The notes under the pieces are model-generated. The model was not told the DNA's origin and made no database searches. It was given only the letters and a program-made list of their open reading frames with translations. Source: Certhia americana (taxonomy: Eukaryota; Chordata; Aves; Passeriformes; Certhiidae). Taken from it: a stretch of 64,000 nucleotides of DNA. The translations under genes were made by a program, and so were the position numbers. The stretch spans positions 20,831,943-20,895,942 of the forward strand of contig CM031864.1 of NCBI GenBank assembly GCA_018697195.1, read 5' to 3'. Shown here in pieces: positions 50,001 through 61,670 of this stretch. Positions within the stretch are counted from its first letter, which is position 1. Each line of letters begins with the position of its first letter.

Positions 50001-52766
50001 AAAGGCTGTGTGCCATAAAACCAGGGCTGTGCTCACATGGGGCGGATCCTGAGAAAACAGCTGGGAAGGCAGGGGAAGGGGAAAGGGAAGAGCAGCAATG
50101 GAGTCATACTCAGCTATGGCATCATCTAGCTGCCAGGGCAGTACATCAGAGCACAGCCACCACCAACCAGGAGGGGCTGGGGGAATGACAGATGAAGGGT
50201 CAGCACAGGCCATGGTGAGGCTGCATTATTGACCACAGGGTGTTGGATGGTGCAGCACACGTGGGGTGAGGGCCAGGACAAGTTCTGCCACCCATCACAA
50301 CCACCATCAGCCATGCTCCCCTGGCTTGCAAAGCAGGTTAAGACCACCCCTGCCCGACCAGAGGCCCTGGAGATGTTTCATGTGCAGGTCCTTGAGCTGG
50401 GAGCCTGTGCAGAGAACAGTGCTCTTAACCTCAGCCCCTGGTCATTGCAGCACCTTCAAGGAGCACCTTCTGCTGGGGCCAGCCTGACCCCAAATATGCC
50501 CAGAGCCTGGTGCTCCCCTTAGGGTTACTGCTCCAGAGGGCACAGACACACCAGCCCCTGCACACCCCAACCAGGCTGCATCTTCTCCCTGACAAAGACA
50601 CTCTGGCACCCACAGCACCTCAGTACTCAGCATTTACAGATGGTTTGCACTACAGGAAGATCACCCCTTTAACCACCATTTTTTGCTTATATGTAGATGA
50701 GGTCCTACAATTTGGCATTTTTCCCAGATTGCCCAAGCACACCTTCAGCTGGGGAATGCCAACTGCAGCAAAGCTGAGCAGCAGTTGCTTCAGCAGTGTG
50801 CTGGCTGTGCTGCTCCCAGCCTTTTGTGCAGGTGCATCCAAAACCTGAGGTGCTCAGAGGGCCTAAAAGAGCACTGCATGCAGAGCACTGTATGGCTCAA
50901 GTCCCTGTACCCTAAGGTTTGGAGGGATCACGTTTGGATAATCAAGGAAACTTTCTCTATTATTCACAAACATGAAGGAACATCACCTGTTCTGAAGAAT
51001 GACTTTCCAAGTCACTGTGGTTTATTTAATTGAATTTGAACTGTTCATGTAAACAAAGAGGGAAGGAAGAAAGATATTTGAAGAAATCAAAGGAATGAAT
51101 CAACCACAAGACCACAGAAACTGAGTATTTCCCTTGATGGATGGGGAGTTCAATACAATTTAGATTATATTCAGTAAGTAAAACTTTGGCTTGTGATATT
51201 AATGGGCTCATAATAGCTTCCTTTGGGATATATATTACTTCCACTTCTGTTAAAACTTGCTTTGATAACTTATTCATCACTTTGCCTTTTAAGAGTTACA
51301 ACGTGTTTCTTGATACATTTAGTATGCAAGTCCTCCTGGAAAAAGGTTTTTGACCTTAGGTAATTTGAACTCTCATGATTTATTGTGCCAAAATTAGAGA
51401 GGGTAATTTCAATTGTGCTGTTCAAAAAGATCAAGGAAAAGCCAAAAGAAGAAATAAAAAGTCATCATTGGCAGAGACTATAATCTCAGAATAATTTGGG
51501 CTTCATGAGAATATTCTAATTTAACTATAAATAGCATAAAAATAGAGAGTGTATATAAAGAATGTTAATAATGGAAACATATTTGGTAATAAAGAAAACT
51601 ATGGAAACAAGACAAGGCAATACTCAGCATTACTGAGCATTTTACAATCAGTTATATTAATATTTCTTTTATAGCTAGTAATTCTGACAGTAATTCATGC
51701 CAGTAATCATATGGTTTGAAAAATTGCTGTCCCTTCTTGACACATTACTGAGAGAAAATGAGGGTCAGTGGAGAAATCAAGAGTGATTATGAAAATAAGC
51801 AGCAAGCTTAGATTTTCACACACTTTCTGTGTTTTAATATATCAATCTATAAAATGTTTATGATTTTATCTATGATATGGTACTTCAAAAATGCCTCCAA
51901 GTGCATACACATAAATAAAACAAAAGCTCTTTAAAAAACAGGGAAACAGAGAACGAGAGACATCAAAACAACCTGAATACCCAGAGCACAGGGGTTTATA
52001 GATAAAAGTCTCTGTTTTGCACTATATAAAACAAAGAAATTAATAAAATCAGACACTTGATGGACCGGCAGGTAAAATTTATTTTTAAGGAATACAAAGA
52101 ACATCCATTTTTGGGCTTCCCCATGGAAGGACACTTGTACAGAGTGATTTGAAGTGAGACATTTATTTCACAGCAACTACCTAGGCACAGCACGTTCCTT
52201 ATGTGAAATGCAAGATAATCTGCACAGCAGGGAGACATGGGCTGTTCTCATATGGCAGAAAATATTTTCTTAGAAAAGAAAAGATTTTCTAACAGAACCA
52301 GTGAGTCACGACATAGGTTACCTAGGGGTAATTTTACTACACAGTTCAAAAATAAACCAAAAAATTTCAAAACCCTTGGCCAAGTAGAAATGCGCCCACA
52401 CTCCCATCTTAAAATAAAGGATTAGGAAGCACCACTGTATTACCATCATATCCTTCTGCTGGCCAGTACTTTCAGGTCTTATTCAGACTGCAAGCAATTA
52501 GTTGTGGAGGGAACACCATCTAAGTGTTTTTTTAGGTTTGGTGAAATAGGTGAGGGTAAAAAGCCTCAGCTGTTGAAAGCATTTGCAATTTCCTTAAAAT
52601 CTACTTTCCTCAGTGTCCTGTGTACACACGAAGATGGACCAACAATATCCTATAATAATGAAGCTTCTGGAGTGACAAATACATAGAGCAAGCCTCTTAT
52701 GTATCCCACAATGAAACAAGACAGAAATGCTTATAATCAAACTCCTGTTGCTATCAGCAACATATT

Positions 52767-52793
52767 CCCCCCCCCATACAGATTTTGGGGGGG
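52767..52793. repeat. C9/G7 inverted homopolymer pair
   Basis: Nine cytosines (52767-52775), an 11-base spacer and seven guanines (52787-52793). The single strand could form a seven-pair GC hairpin with a loop of about 11 bases. Such homopolymers are also prone to sequencing-length error. Confidence 0.85.
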
Positions 52794-53100
52794 ACAGTGC
52801 TTGAATTGAAGTCCCCCACCTGACCTCACCCTTGGGGAGATGGGAGAAACATCACTTTCTGTCTCTAATGTGGGTGTCTTCACAACTGCATTAAAATAAG
52901 GCTTCCAAATTAATGAAAACATTACTCTCCCCTGAAAATGGGAATGTATTATTCTAATATTCCTAAATCTAAAATTCCTCTCCTGAAGAGGCCCAACAGT
53001 AGGTTAGCAACAAAGGCTAATGATAGCTGCTTAGGGTTTTTCAGATGGAGATTTTACATCATTTGCTACTATCACCATCTTCACATGTTGATATAACCCA

Positions 53101-53128
53101 CCCCCCCAAAAAAAAAAAAAAAAAAAAA
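53101..53128. repeat. C7-A21 homopolymer junction
   Basis: Seven cytosines followed immediately by 21 adenines. The long A run may be slightly mis-sized. No retroposed body that I recognise precedes it. Confidence 0.85.
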
Positions 53129-54473
53129 TCCTGGTGATATCAATTTTTTCCATAATTAACTTGAGTGTTAAAGTGCAAGGCACTTGAATCTTACAAATAT
53201 TGCCATAGGACTGTTGGGACTTCTGTACTCTGAAACTTTCATTGTGTCTGTCATCCAACATGGACATTTTCTACTTCTCACTCAAAGAGAAAATACAGCA
53301 TCTGACATAAGACAACTTGTAATAGGATTGCAAAAGTTATCTGATTAAATGTCCTGTACAGTTTGACACCTATAATAGATTTCCACCGATCTAAAAATTA
53401 AATATCAGAACTTGGTTGTTCAAAGAATGGAAGGGAAGGATGGGGGGGAAAAAGGTCTCTGTCCCATGTACTTTATTGAAATCTGTACTTTCAACATCTT
53501 TGATAATCTTGGCTTCACAATTCCTATCCATTGTAGTCTGTATTTGATTCTGAAGGCAACAGTTGTTTTTTTTGATCTATACTTTGCAGATCTTTATCCC
53601 TCCTGTAGTGCATAATGCATGCATTTTAATGGCTCAGCAAATCAGTTATCTATTTGGCTCTTCTGAAGCGCTAACATCAACAGTTTAGATACCTTACTGA
53701 ACACAACCACGGGAGAGAACATTTCTAGCTTTTTGACTCATTCTCAAAAATGTATCCAAAGATAGACCAACAAAGATGGTAGTTAAACACCAGACATCAC
53801 TTAATCTGGGACTTGGAGCTGCTTGAAATACTACTTTGCATGAAGCTTACAGGAACATTCATATAAAACTGAAGTGTGCCTGTCACAGGGCATTTCATCC
53901 ACTGCTTGCAGGAAAGATTAAGCATTTTTTTATATTACAGAAAATGATGGATACTTTTAAGCTCCAGTACTTTATGTCCACATGACTCAAAACACTTGAA
54001 TACTGTTCAGTGCCAACTCCTACTGTAGTATATCATGACATCCCTCATATGCATCAGATTAGCGGCTCAGGAAATTCAGATTTTCAGACAGTATTTAGCA
54101 TGTGAGCATATACATAAATTAAAATAGTTATATATGTGTAGATGTACACTGATCAGTGCACTAACTGTTTTGGGTATTGGGTATTTTTGGTTGAAGTTTC
54201 TTTTCTTTGTTTTCTGAAGTGATTTCTTCTCTGTCTTTTTACTATTGATCTATGCTCAGCCCTTGTTTTGTTTAATACCCCCACAAGGATCTTAAATATC
54301 TGTTGCAAGGCAGATATTGCAGAGATATTAACATGGAGACAGAATTTTTCTCTCCTGGCTGATGGAATTCACATGATGGGAAAAGATACAGTCCCTCAAC
54401 TCTAGCTCAAGCAGTAGAAGGAACTGGAAGCAATTTCCACACTATAATCCCAACAAAATGTTCCTGTTGCTAA

Positions 54474-54668
54474 GGAAGACGTTGAAAGAGTGCTGGGGAA
54501 ATGGAATCATCTGCCCAGGGAAGTGGTAGAGTCTGGAAGTGTTTAAAAAAAGACTGGACACGGCACTCAGTGCCATGGTTTACTTGATGAGGAAGTGTTA
54601 GGTCATAGGTTGGACTTGATGGTCTCAAAATGTCTTTTTCAACCAAGCTTCATCTGTAATTCTGTGAA
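54474..54668 (+). mobile_element. CR1 LINE 3' fragment, forward
   Basis: A 5'-truncated CR1 3' end. Landmarks in order are TGGAATCATCTGCCCAGGGA, GGTAGAGTC followed by TGGAAGTGTTTAAAAAAAGA, CTGGACACGGCACTCAGTGC, TTAGGTCATAGGTTGGACTT, GATGGTCTCAAAATGTCTTT and the terminal AATTCTGTGAAA. About ten bases usually present between the GTGGAGTC block and CTGGAAGTG appear deleted. It looks like the same general subfamily, in opposite orientation, as the copy at 61525. Confidence 0.93.
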
Positions 54669-56547
54669 AGTATGGTGCTGTTGCTTGAGAAAATCCACAC
54701 AGGCAGATTTGCAATTCCAAAAAGACTTTTTAATTTCCTCCTTTCCTTTCTGAAGTCCAGCAGGGATTCTCCAGACCCTCATTTACATCAGTCTCAAAAC
54801 TTTGTTGCACCTGTTCTGTATCTTTCAAATCAGCTTAACTATTTGAATGTCTGGTGTTCTAGAGAAGATTTGGCTTTACCTCAGCTGATACATCTGTCTT
54901 TTTCACAGTTGCAATTTACAGCTGGCCCCTAGCCAATCTCCTTTTAATTAATGCTCCAAGGGCCTTCTGTTCCTCTGGCCTTCTCAGCTGAAGAATTCCT
55001 GGCTTATTGCTGAAATTTATGTTTTTACTTAAGCACATAGGTTAGCGCTTTGCATATTATAGCTCATTTGTTGCTTTTCAGGCCTAACAAATCATGTTGT
55101 CAATAGATTTCATTTGCACTCAATTGTTTTCTTTCAGAAGCTGTGAAAAAAGCCCCAAGTGCTTATTTGGTTAGTTTGAGCTATATGTCATTGCAACACC
55201 CAGACCAACTCCTGTCACGTCTAGAATGTTTAAAATATCATGCTCTACTCCCTGGGGAAAGGCTATCACCCCAATTCAACTGCTGGAGGAAAAGTTATGT
55301 CCAGTCCTCTGTGACAGCCATTCTCACACCCCAACAGCCTTCAGGAGCACTTGGGAAGGAGGAAATTAAGTATTGCTTGGAGTATTCAATTAATACTTCA
55401 TCCAATAAGAAAATGAATACATTTTTCACCACAGACCCAATCTAAACCATAAAAAAGGTTTGTGTTCATCCAGAGCATATCAGAACTTAAAAGCACCTAT
55501 GACAATAAAAGAAGTAGTTGTTTCCATGCAGGAATTGGCTTTCATAGGTATTGGCAGCATTTTGCTTAGAACTGGATTGAGGCTGCACAGAAAGTTACCG
55601 GTATTCTGCAACGCAGCATAAGCTGTACCAAGCATTATTTGTCAGAACAATATTGGTGTAGTTTTTTTAACCAATGTTAGGATTCTGAAAAATTGCTCAG
55701 AGGTATAAGACCAGTCTGGACCATGTGACCCAGTGTCTCATTTCTGTCTTCCTCAGTTCATCAGGTCTGAGTGAAACCTCAGCAACTCTGTAAATCAAGT
55801 CTACAATTTATCTCCATTGTTTTATTTCATTACTCCAGTGCATCAGATATTAGTCATTACGTTTAACTTGAAAGTGAAAAGAGAAAGCAAAAAATAATCA
55901 CTTGGAGAAAGACAAGCTCCACATCAGTGGCTTGGTGTTCAAGCAAAGTTTAAAAGTCCTTGAAAATATGAGTCTCCCAGCTGCCCTGTGCTGCTGTTTC
56001 ATGAACAGCACACAGTCAGGGCATGGTTCTCCTGCTGGTGCTACAGCCTGGGGGCACTGCCATCACCCAGGTGTGGCTTCAAAGAATGTCAGTGGGCTCA
56101 CTCAGTCTTCCATGTTTTAATCCTTACAGTCATCCCCTCCGTGTGCTGCATTTTCCTGGAGTGCTTGTAAACAACATCTTGGCAAAATAGCTTTTCTTTT
56201 GGATAACTTATTGTCTGATGTAGAAGTAATTTTCTGCTATGCTATGTCCTCGATAGGACACCTGAAAGATCATCACTAAGTGAGATGTTGTCACAGGAAA
56301 AAAAGTCTTTTCCTGGTGACATCATGATGATTTGACATCTATGACTCTCTCTCTCTGCCTGCTCTGTTTTCTCTTATTCTTCAGTGACATCAATAATTTG
56401 CCTCTTGTCAAGCCTTTTTCCTCTGCAGGTGCTACTTTTGCCTGTCTGTTTTTCTGGTCCTGTTGCCCATATTATTCCAGCTAACTCCATGGTAGCTACT
56501 GCTCTCTTGATTTTAAAATTCCTTCTAATACCTAATAACACTTTGTT

Positions 56548-56668
56548 TCTTAAACCAAATCAAACTAAACTCACAAATAAAAAAACAAATCCCAACAAAA
56601 ACAAACAAAGAAAAATACCTGAAAACCTCCCTCCCCCCAAAAAAAATAAAAAAAAAGAAAGAAAACTT
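56548..56668. repeat. A-rich low-complexity tract
   Basis: About 120 bases made largely of A with scattered C, including CAAACAAAG-type units and a final A/C/A homopolymer series. The lysine/asparagine-rich end of an open frame here comes from this composition. Confidence 0.8.
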
Positions 56669-57126
56669 ATGACTAATGTTTAATCTCAATTAAGAATTTA
56701 ATTAATATCTAGACAAGTTTCAAAATACTATACTAATTAAATAATAAGGGAAGGCAGAAAAGTGTGGCTGATCTGATGCCCACTGAAGCCATGAGAGGCA
56801 CACTTGTTGTTCTCAGCAGAAATCAGATCAAGTCTTACTTAAGTGTCAATGTTTCAGCAGTTCTGCAGCTTAAAATTTACTACCTTGCAAGAAAATTCAG
56901 TGAGTTCACTATCATTTTATGACATAAAACTTTCTGACATTTCAAGATTAAAATCACAAAATCTTAAGGACTGAGAAACCAAATATATTTTCTAATAGAA
57001 TATCTGTATTCTGCAGGCAACATGGAATGGTTTTTAGCATGCTGAAGAACCTGGGTGTTACTCATTATTGAATGCTACACTGAAGTCCATCATTTCTCCT
57101 TCTACTAAACCATATCACAGATAAGA

Positions 57127-57154
57127 TGTCAGGTCACAGTGCTGTGACCTGACA
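57127..57154. promoter_or_regulatory. Perfect 28-bp palindrome with AGGTCA half-sites
   Basis: Two 13-base arms, TGTCAGGTCACAG and CTGTGACCTGACA, are exact reverse complements separated by TG. Each arm holds a consensus nuclear-receptor half-site: AGGTCA at 57131-57136 and TGACCT at 57145-57150, in inverted orientation eight bases apart. Known receptor elements use this hexamer; inverted spacing of three is typical of estrogen receptor sites, and a spacing of eight is not a standard preferred one. The sequence is certain. A binding role is inference, as is cruciform formation. Confidence 0.4.
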
Positions 57155-59754
57155 ATGAACATAATGTTGTTTTCATTTTCAGAATTACAGCTTTAAATTA
57201 AACAAAATTTAAAATATAGTTGGATTTCTAGTACAGTAATTGTAGCATTTATTTGAAATTTGAAAGAAAGCTGATGATTTATGTTTGCTAATCAAAACTC
57301 TTGCACCTCTTTGGGCATTCCATTTCTACTGTTGCTTTTGGATTTTTGGGAATCTTTTATGACAGACAAATCTAAAAACCTATGTTTTGTTCTACTGTTT
57401 TCTTTGTTCCAAAACACCTTTTAACCCTGGTCTTCCAATCAGAGAAGCTCAAAATCTACCATTAATTAATTATTTACTGAGATTTTTTTCTTGGTTGAGA
57501 AGAAAACTATCACCTTTCTGAAGATTAGACTGAGCCAGTTTCTTCAGCAATAAATAATAACTTAATGCCATCTGAACTCCAAAAGATTAATTCTTAATCA
57601 AAGTTTTCACACACCCACGGTGCGATTGGTTTTACTAAAATCTGCTAAAAAAGCATTCACAAAAAAATCCTAGTAATTTGTCCTTTATATAAGGTTATAA
57701 AATGCTCAGGTTTGCCTTATTTTCCTGCTAACCAGCCATTCAGAATTTATTCCGGAGAATATGCAATTCAGTCACATAAAGACAAAAGACATCTGAGAAA
57801 ACTGAAGATGAAAAATCAGCCTCAATATTTTTCCTGAATGGAATAAGCATTAAAGCCTAAAGAGTTATTATCATATGATAAAAACTCCTTTCTTTTAATT
57901 TAATCCCTTGCTACATTGCTCTAAAAAATGCTACTGAACCACAGATGCTTTGAGCAATGTGAATTTCAGCATGCTTATAATCATTCATCAAAGCAGAGCT
58001 ATACCCTCAGTATTGAGCCAAAGGTCCTCCCTTTTACTGCCAAACCAGTAACTCTTTAGGCATTAAGCACAGCCACAACAACTGCTTTTCTTTTTATAAT
58101 TAGTCTTTTCTTAATAGAAAACTAATGAAATTCATTTACATGTGTAAAATACTGTATTGCATTCATATGAAATCTAACAATAGCTCAGAATCAGTACATT
58201 GACATTTTCATGGATTTCCTTACATGAAGAATTGCCTACATTGGCTGAGATTTCTTTTTGCCCAAAATATAAACGTGAAGATTATTTTTTTTGAGAATTT
58301 TAAAATGCTTCATTCTCCTGATCAAATTAAATTGTTTTTTTATTTTACAAAAAAGGTGTCAAATTTAATGTCAAATATTGCTGCAAAGCTTAATTTACTA
58401 CCTCTAGTAAGGAGGCAAAAGTGATCCTAAGATTATTATTTCAAAATTATTTGCTAGATAACAATTTTAAATATCTTGTGAATGTTGCAGGTGATGAGGT
58501 TGCAAGAAATTGTTATATGCAAAGATATTGAAGTATTTTCTGTGTAAGAGTTGTATTAACTATCGGTGTGTGAGTGCAAAGTAATTCATGTAGAATATTC
58601 AATTTACCTGATAAACAACTGTTCCTTTGCAAATTCCTCTGAGAATGGCCCCATCCAAAGCACCAGAACAGTACCAAGTCCAGCTCCAATTTTTCCCATA
58701 GGCAAGTCACTTCCCTGGGAAAGGGTAAATTTGTCAGAAATCATTTCAGAGAGCCAGCTGGCCTGAACACAGTCCCTGAGAGACGGGCCAGGAGGTGCCA
58801 GCTGTAGGCTGAGATGATTATGGTAGGCTTAAGAAAAAGTCAAATATTATCTTTTGCCTTTATTGAGCTATAATATAGGGTCAGACATGGGGGCACAGAC
58901 TGTTTTTGAAATTATGTGGTACATTAGAAAAGCTGACTAGTCAATATGTTAATCTTCACCAAATCCATTGATTTCAGAGAATTGATTGATTGATACTAGG
59001 AATTCTTAGCAATTAATCACTGCTAGCACAATAAGATGCTTGGTCTTGAAGTGCAATCTGAATATTTTAATTACCTGGATGAGCTTGAGGATGTGCTCAG
59101 AAACACCTACAAGAAGCAGCATAGCACAAACCATGGATCCATCCATAATTAGTTATTCAAGGCAGAGAGCCCAGGGGGGAGGGAAGGAGCAGCCAGCACA
59201 CTCTTACAAACCCATGACACAGGGCAGAGTCCTGTAAAGTTCCCAGACCTCACTGGTGCACAAACAGATGGAGAGCACTTCCTCTCTCCACCACATGTGT
59301 TTTACCAAAAGGAATTGGGCTAGGAGCTCTTCCTTCCCCTGTGACTCTCACCAGGAGGGATGGGGACAGTTCCTTCTCTCCCACTCCATGTACTCTTGGA
59401 TGGCAGAGTGCACAGCCTCTTTCACTTTTGATATTAAAACTAAATATTCCTCTTTTTTGGTCTGTTTTTTTTCCTCAAAATGTGGTGAACAACATATGCT
59501 GTTCCCTCCAAATGAACTCCACCCCCACACCTCCGTCCTGCCCTCCCTTTCTAGAATCTTGGCTTTAATGTATTTCCTTGTAGTACTCCTTCCTTTGTTT
59601 TAGTAGCTTATGACAATGGTAAAATAGACTAACACACTTGATTTTTATAGTGTTCTAAATAAAAATATTCAAATCCTCTGGAGGCTCATGTGATTTAAAA
59701 ATAACAATGAATCAGTTTAATCTCAGTAAGATGAGACTGTGTAGGTTAGAACCG

Positions 59755-59763
59755 CCCCCCCCC
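59755..59763. repeat. Poly-C run (9 bases)
   Basis: Nine cytosines within AT-rich sequence. Simple homopolymer. Confidence 0.8.
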
Positions 59764-60477
59764 AACCAGCCCTTTTTTTGATTGTCTAGAGAACAAAATG
59801 AATTGAGGATAACCTCTTTGGGGTTATGCTGGATACAACTCACACAGTTTCATGCTTTTGTTTATCTTGCAAGTTGAGTTACTCAGAGTACCCCAGATCC
59901 TTCCACCAAACATTGCACCTCCAAGGCTCCCCAAATTAACCCCAGGTATCTGTCAGCTGTCAAGAGCACGGTCATTGACTTGAAGTGTAAGAACCTTTCT
60001 CAGAGCTTGGATTTTTCATCAATCAACACTAGTAAGAGGCAGGCACATGTATATGACATTTTCAAAATGCATTCCCCTTGAGAACTTACAGTTCTTTCAC
60101 ATTTTAATTGCATTTTCAATGATCTAATTGGTTTTGGTCCTTCTGTGTACAGGCAGCTCTTTGAAATGCTTTTATGAATAGCAACGTATAATTTCTTCAC
60201 CATTTCATGTTGTGGACTTTTTATTGCTAATAGATAATGAGATCAAATGAAACTTTCAAATTTCCATACCTCAAGATAGAAAAAGAAATTCTCAACTCTT
60301 CCTCTAAAATCCTAAATAATTTCACATGATGCTACTTGAAATTTGGTTATTTAATAACAACCCTGGAAATTCTTGTTGGTTCTGTCAGTGAGGACAGAAT
60401 ATAATGCCTAATAAAATTACCATCTGAAAGTAACTGATTTTCTTCATCATTCTGAAAGACTATAAAATAAGTGAATA

Positions 60478-61085
60478 ATGTGCGAGCAGTTTCTTTTCTC
60501 ACGAGTTAATGTCCAACTTCATGCTTCTTTATATAAAGAATATAAAACACATATTAGAGCCAGAAACAAAGTACCAGTGAATATTGTCAGGAATCTGTCA
60601 GCCATTCTGCAGGTTTCTATGAGCTGCTTCTTTCAGCTTGGTTCCTCTGAACCCTTTTTTATTTTCTCTAATGGGTCTTTATAATACAATTTTTTTGCAA
60701 GTAGAATACGAAAAAAGTCCTTATCTTCATAGCACACCTATTTTAATCTCTTTGATGCACGGTAATCCAATATGCATGTAACCTGGGGTTGCTTTCAAAA
60801 AAGATCTGCAAATGATAAGCGCTGTGTAATTCAGCATGACAGAATTTAAAAAGGCATTTGGCAAGGCTATTTACGAGAAGAGCAGAAACTAACCTTTCAT
60901 CTTGTTCTTGTTAGTTTGGATCAAGATGGTTAGACATAGATTGAGTAATTCTGTATTTGTCAATCAACAGCTTCGCTGTAGCTGCTTTTAAATGTTCATA
61001 GTCTCGTTTGTGAGCACTTAAAAGGAAAGATGTAAGAGCTCATGCCATAAATTCAGTAACTGTATTTCTATGCACGGGCATACAC
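60478..61085. other. CpG-retaining segment, conserved-element candidate
   Basis: Seven CpG dinucleotides fall between 60709 and 61076, with two more at about 60482 and 60501. Much of the surrounding AT-rich sequence has only a few per kilobase. The segment contains no recognised repeat, keeps a balanced base mix, and includes transcription-factor-like words such as TAATCC and ATGCAT. Retained CpGs in non-repetitive AT-rich DNA fit a conserved noncoding element or an unmethylated regulatory site. No comparison was possible here. Confidence 0.25.
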
Positions 61086-61524
61086 ATGTGTACATTAATG
61101 TAAATGTAAAAGTTCCCTCAGAGCAAGACACATCAAGAAGTTTGTCAAAGAAAACAACAGCGTTGCTTTTATAGAAGAGAAACTATTTAAAAGAGCATCC
61201 AGAGAATTAGTGTCAACAAGAAATGCATCAAATCAGTATCACTCCCCACATTCCTTCCTTCTTGGTTTGCCACTGCGTGAAGGGGAGCTTCAGGGCTACA
61301 CTGACCTCAACCAAAGAGTCACTGCTCAAGCACTTGGAGAGAAGCAGTTCTCTCACAAAATAAGTGAGGAAACAATTAAGCAAAATTGATAAAGACTGAA
61401 ATCTGTACAAAGAAGCAAACTGATGGAGACTGCAGGACTTAACCTGGGGAGAATCTTCAGGGGGTTTCAAAATCTGTAACTGATTTCTAAAAGATGGATC
61501 ATCCTGATAACTCTTGGGATGTGA

Positions 61525-61670
61525 TATCACAGAATCTATAAGGTTGGAAAAGGCCTCTGAGGTCATCATGTACAAAGTTTGACCAGACACCACCATATCA
61601 CCTAGACCATGGCACCAAGTGCCATGTCCAGTCTTTTCTTAAATACTTCCAGGGATGGGGATTCCACCTT
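61525..61670 (-). mobile_element. CR1 LINE 3' fragment, reverse
   Basis: Reverse-orientation CR1 3' end of about 145 bases. It starts with ATCACAGAATCTATAAGG, then TTGGAAAAGGCCTCTGAGGT, a CACCACCATATCACCTAGAC stretch, CATGGCACCAAGTGCCATGT and CCAGGGATGGGGATTCCACC. The element is cut off at the right end just after this block. No coding sequence remains. The landmarks match the subfamily of the copy at 17312. Confidence 0.93.

Larger units (their letters stand above)
43281..54473. other. Non-coding DNA with a GC-richer patch, no gene seen
   Basis: AT-rich sequence without a supported exon, RNA gene or dated transposon. The exception in composition is about 50000-50880, which is GC-richer and carries overlapping frames of 60-112 codons on both strands with no family resemblance. 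Homopolymer-based features lie at 52767-52793 and 53101-53128. A small hairpin lies at 44458-44477. The open frame at 49251-49568 (minus, 105 codons) is unrecognised. Confidence 0.6.
54669..61524. other. Non-coding AT-rich DNA, no gene seen
   Basis: AT-rich unique sequence without a supported exon or RNA gene. It contains an A-rich low-complexity tract at about 56548-56668, a perfect 28-bp palindrome at 57127-57154, a C9 homopolymer at 59755-59763, and a segment at about 60478-61085 that keeps more CpG dinucleotides than its surroundings and is a conserved-element candidate. Open frames at 55143-55445, 59256-59603 and 61228-61596 resemble no known protein. Confidence 0.6.

Noticed and set aside
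56384..56683. 99-codon lysine/asparagine-rich frame
   Set aside because: The C-terminal half is translated A-rich low-complexity sequence.
58690..58745. MIR-like SINE core (GCAAGTCACTT)
   Set aside because: Only about a dozen bases match and the rest of the MIR core is absent.
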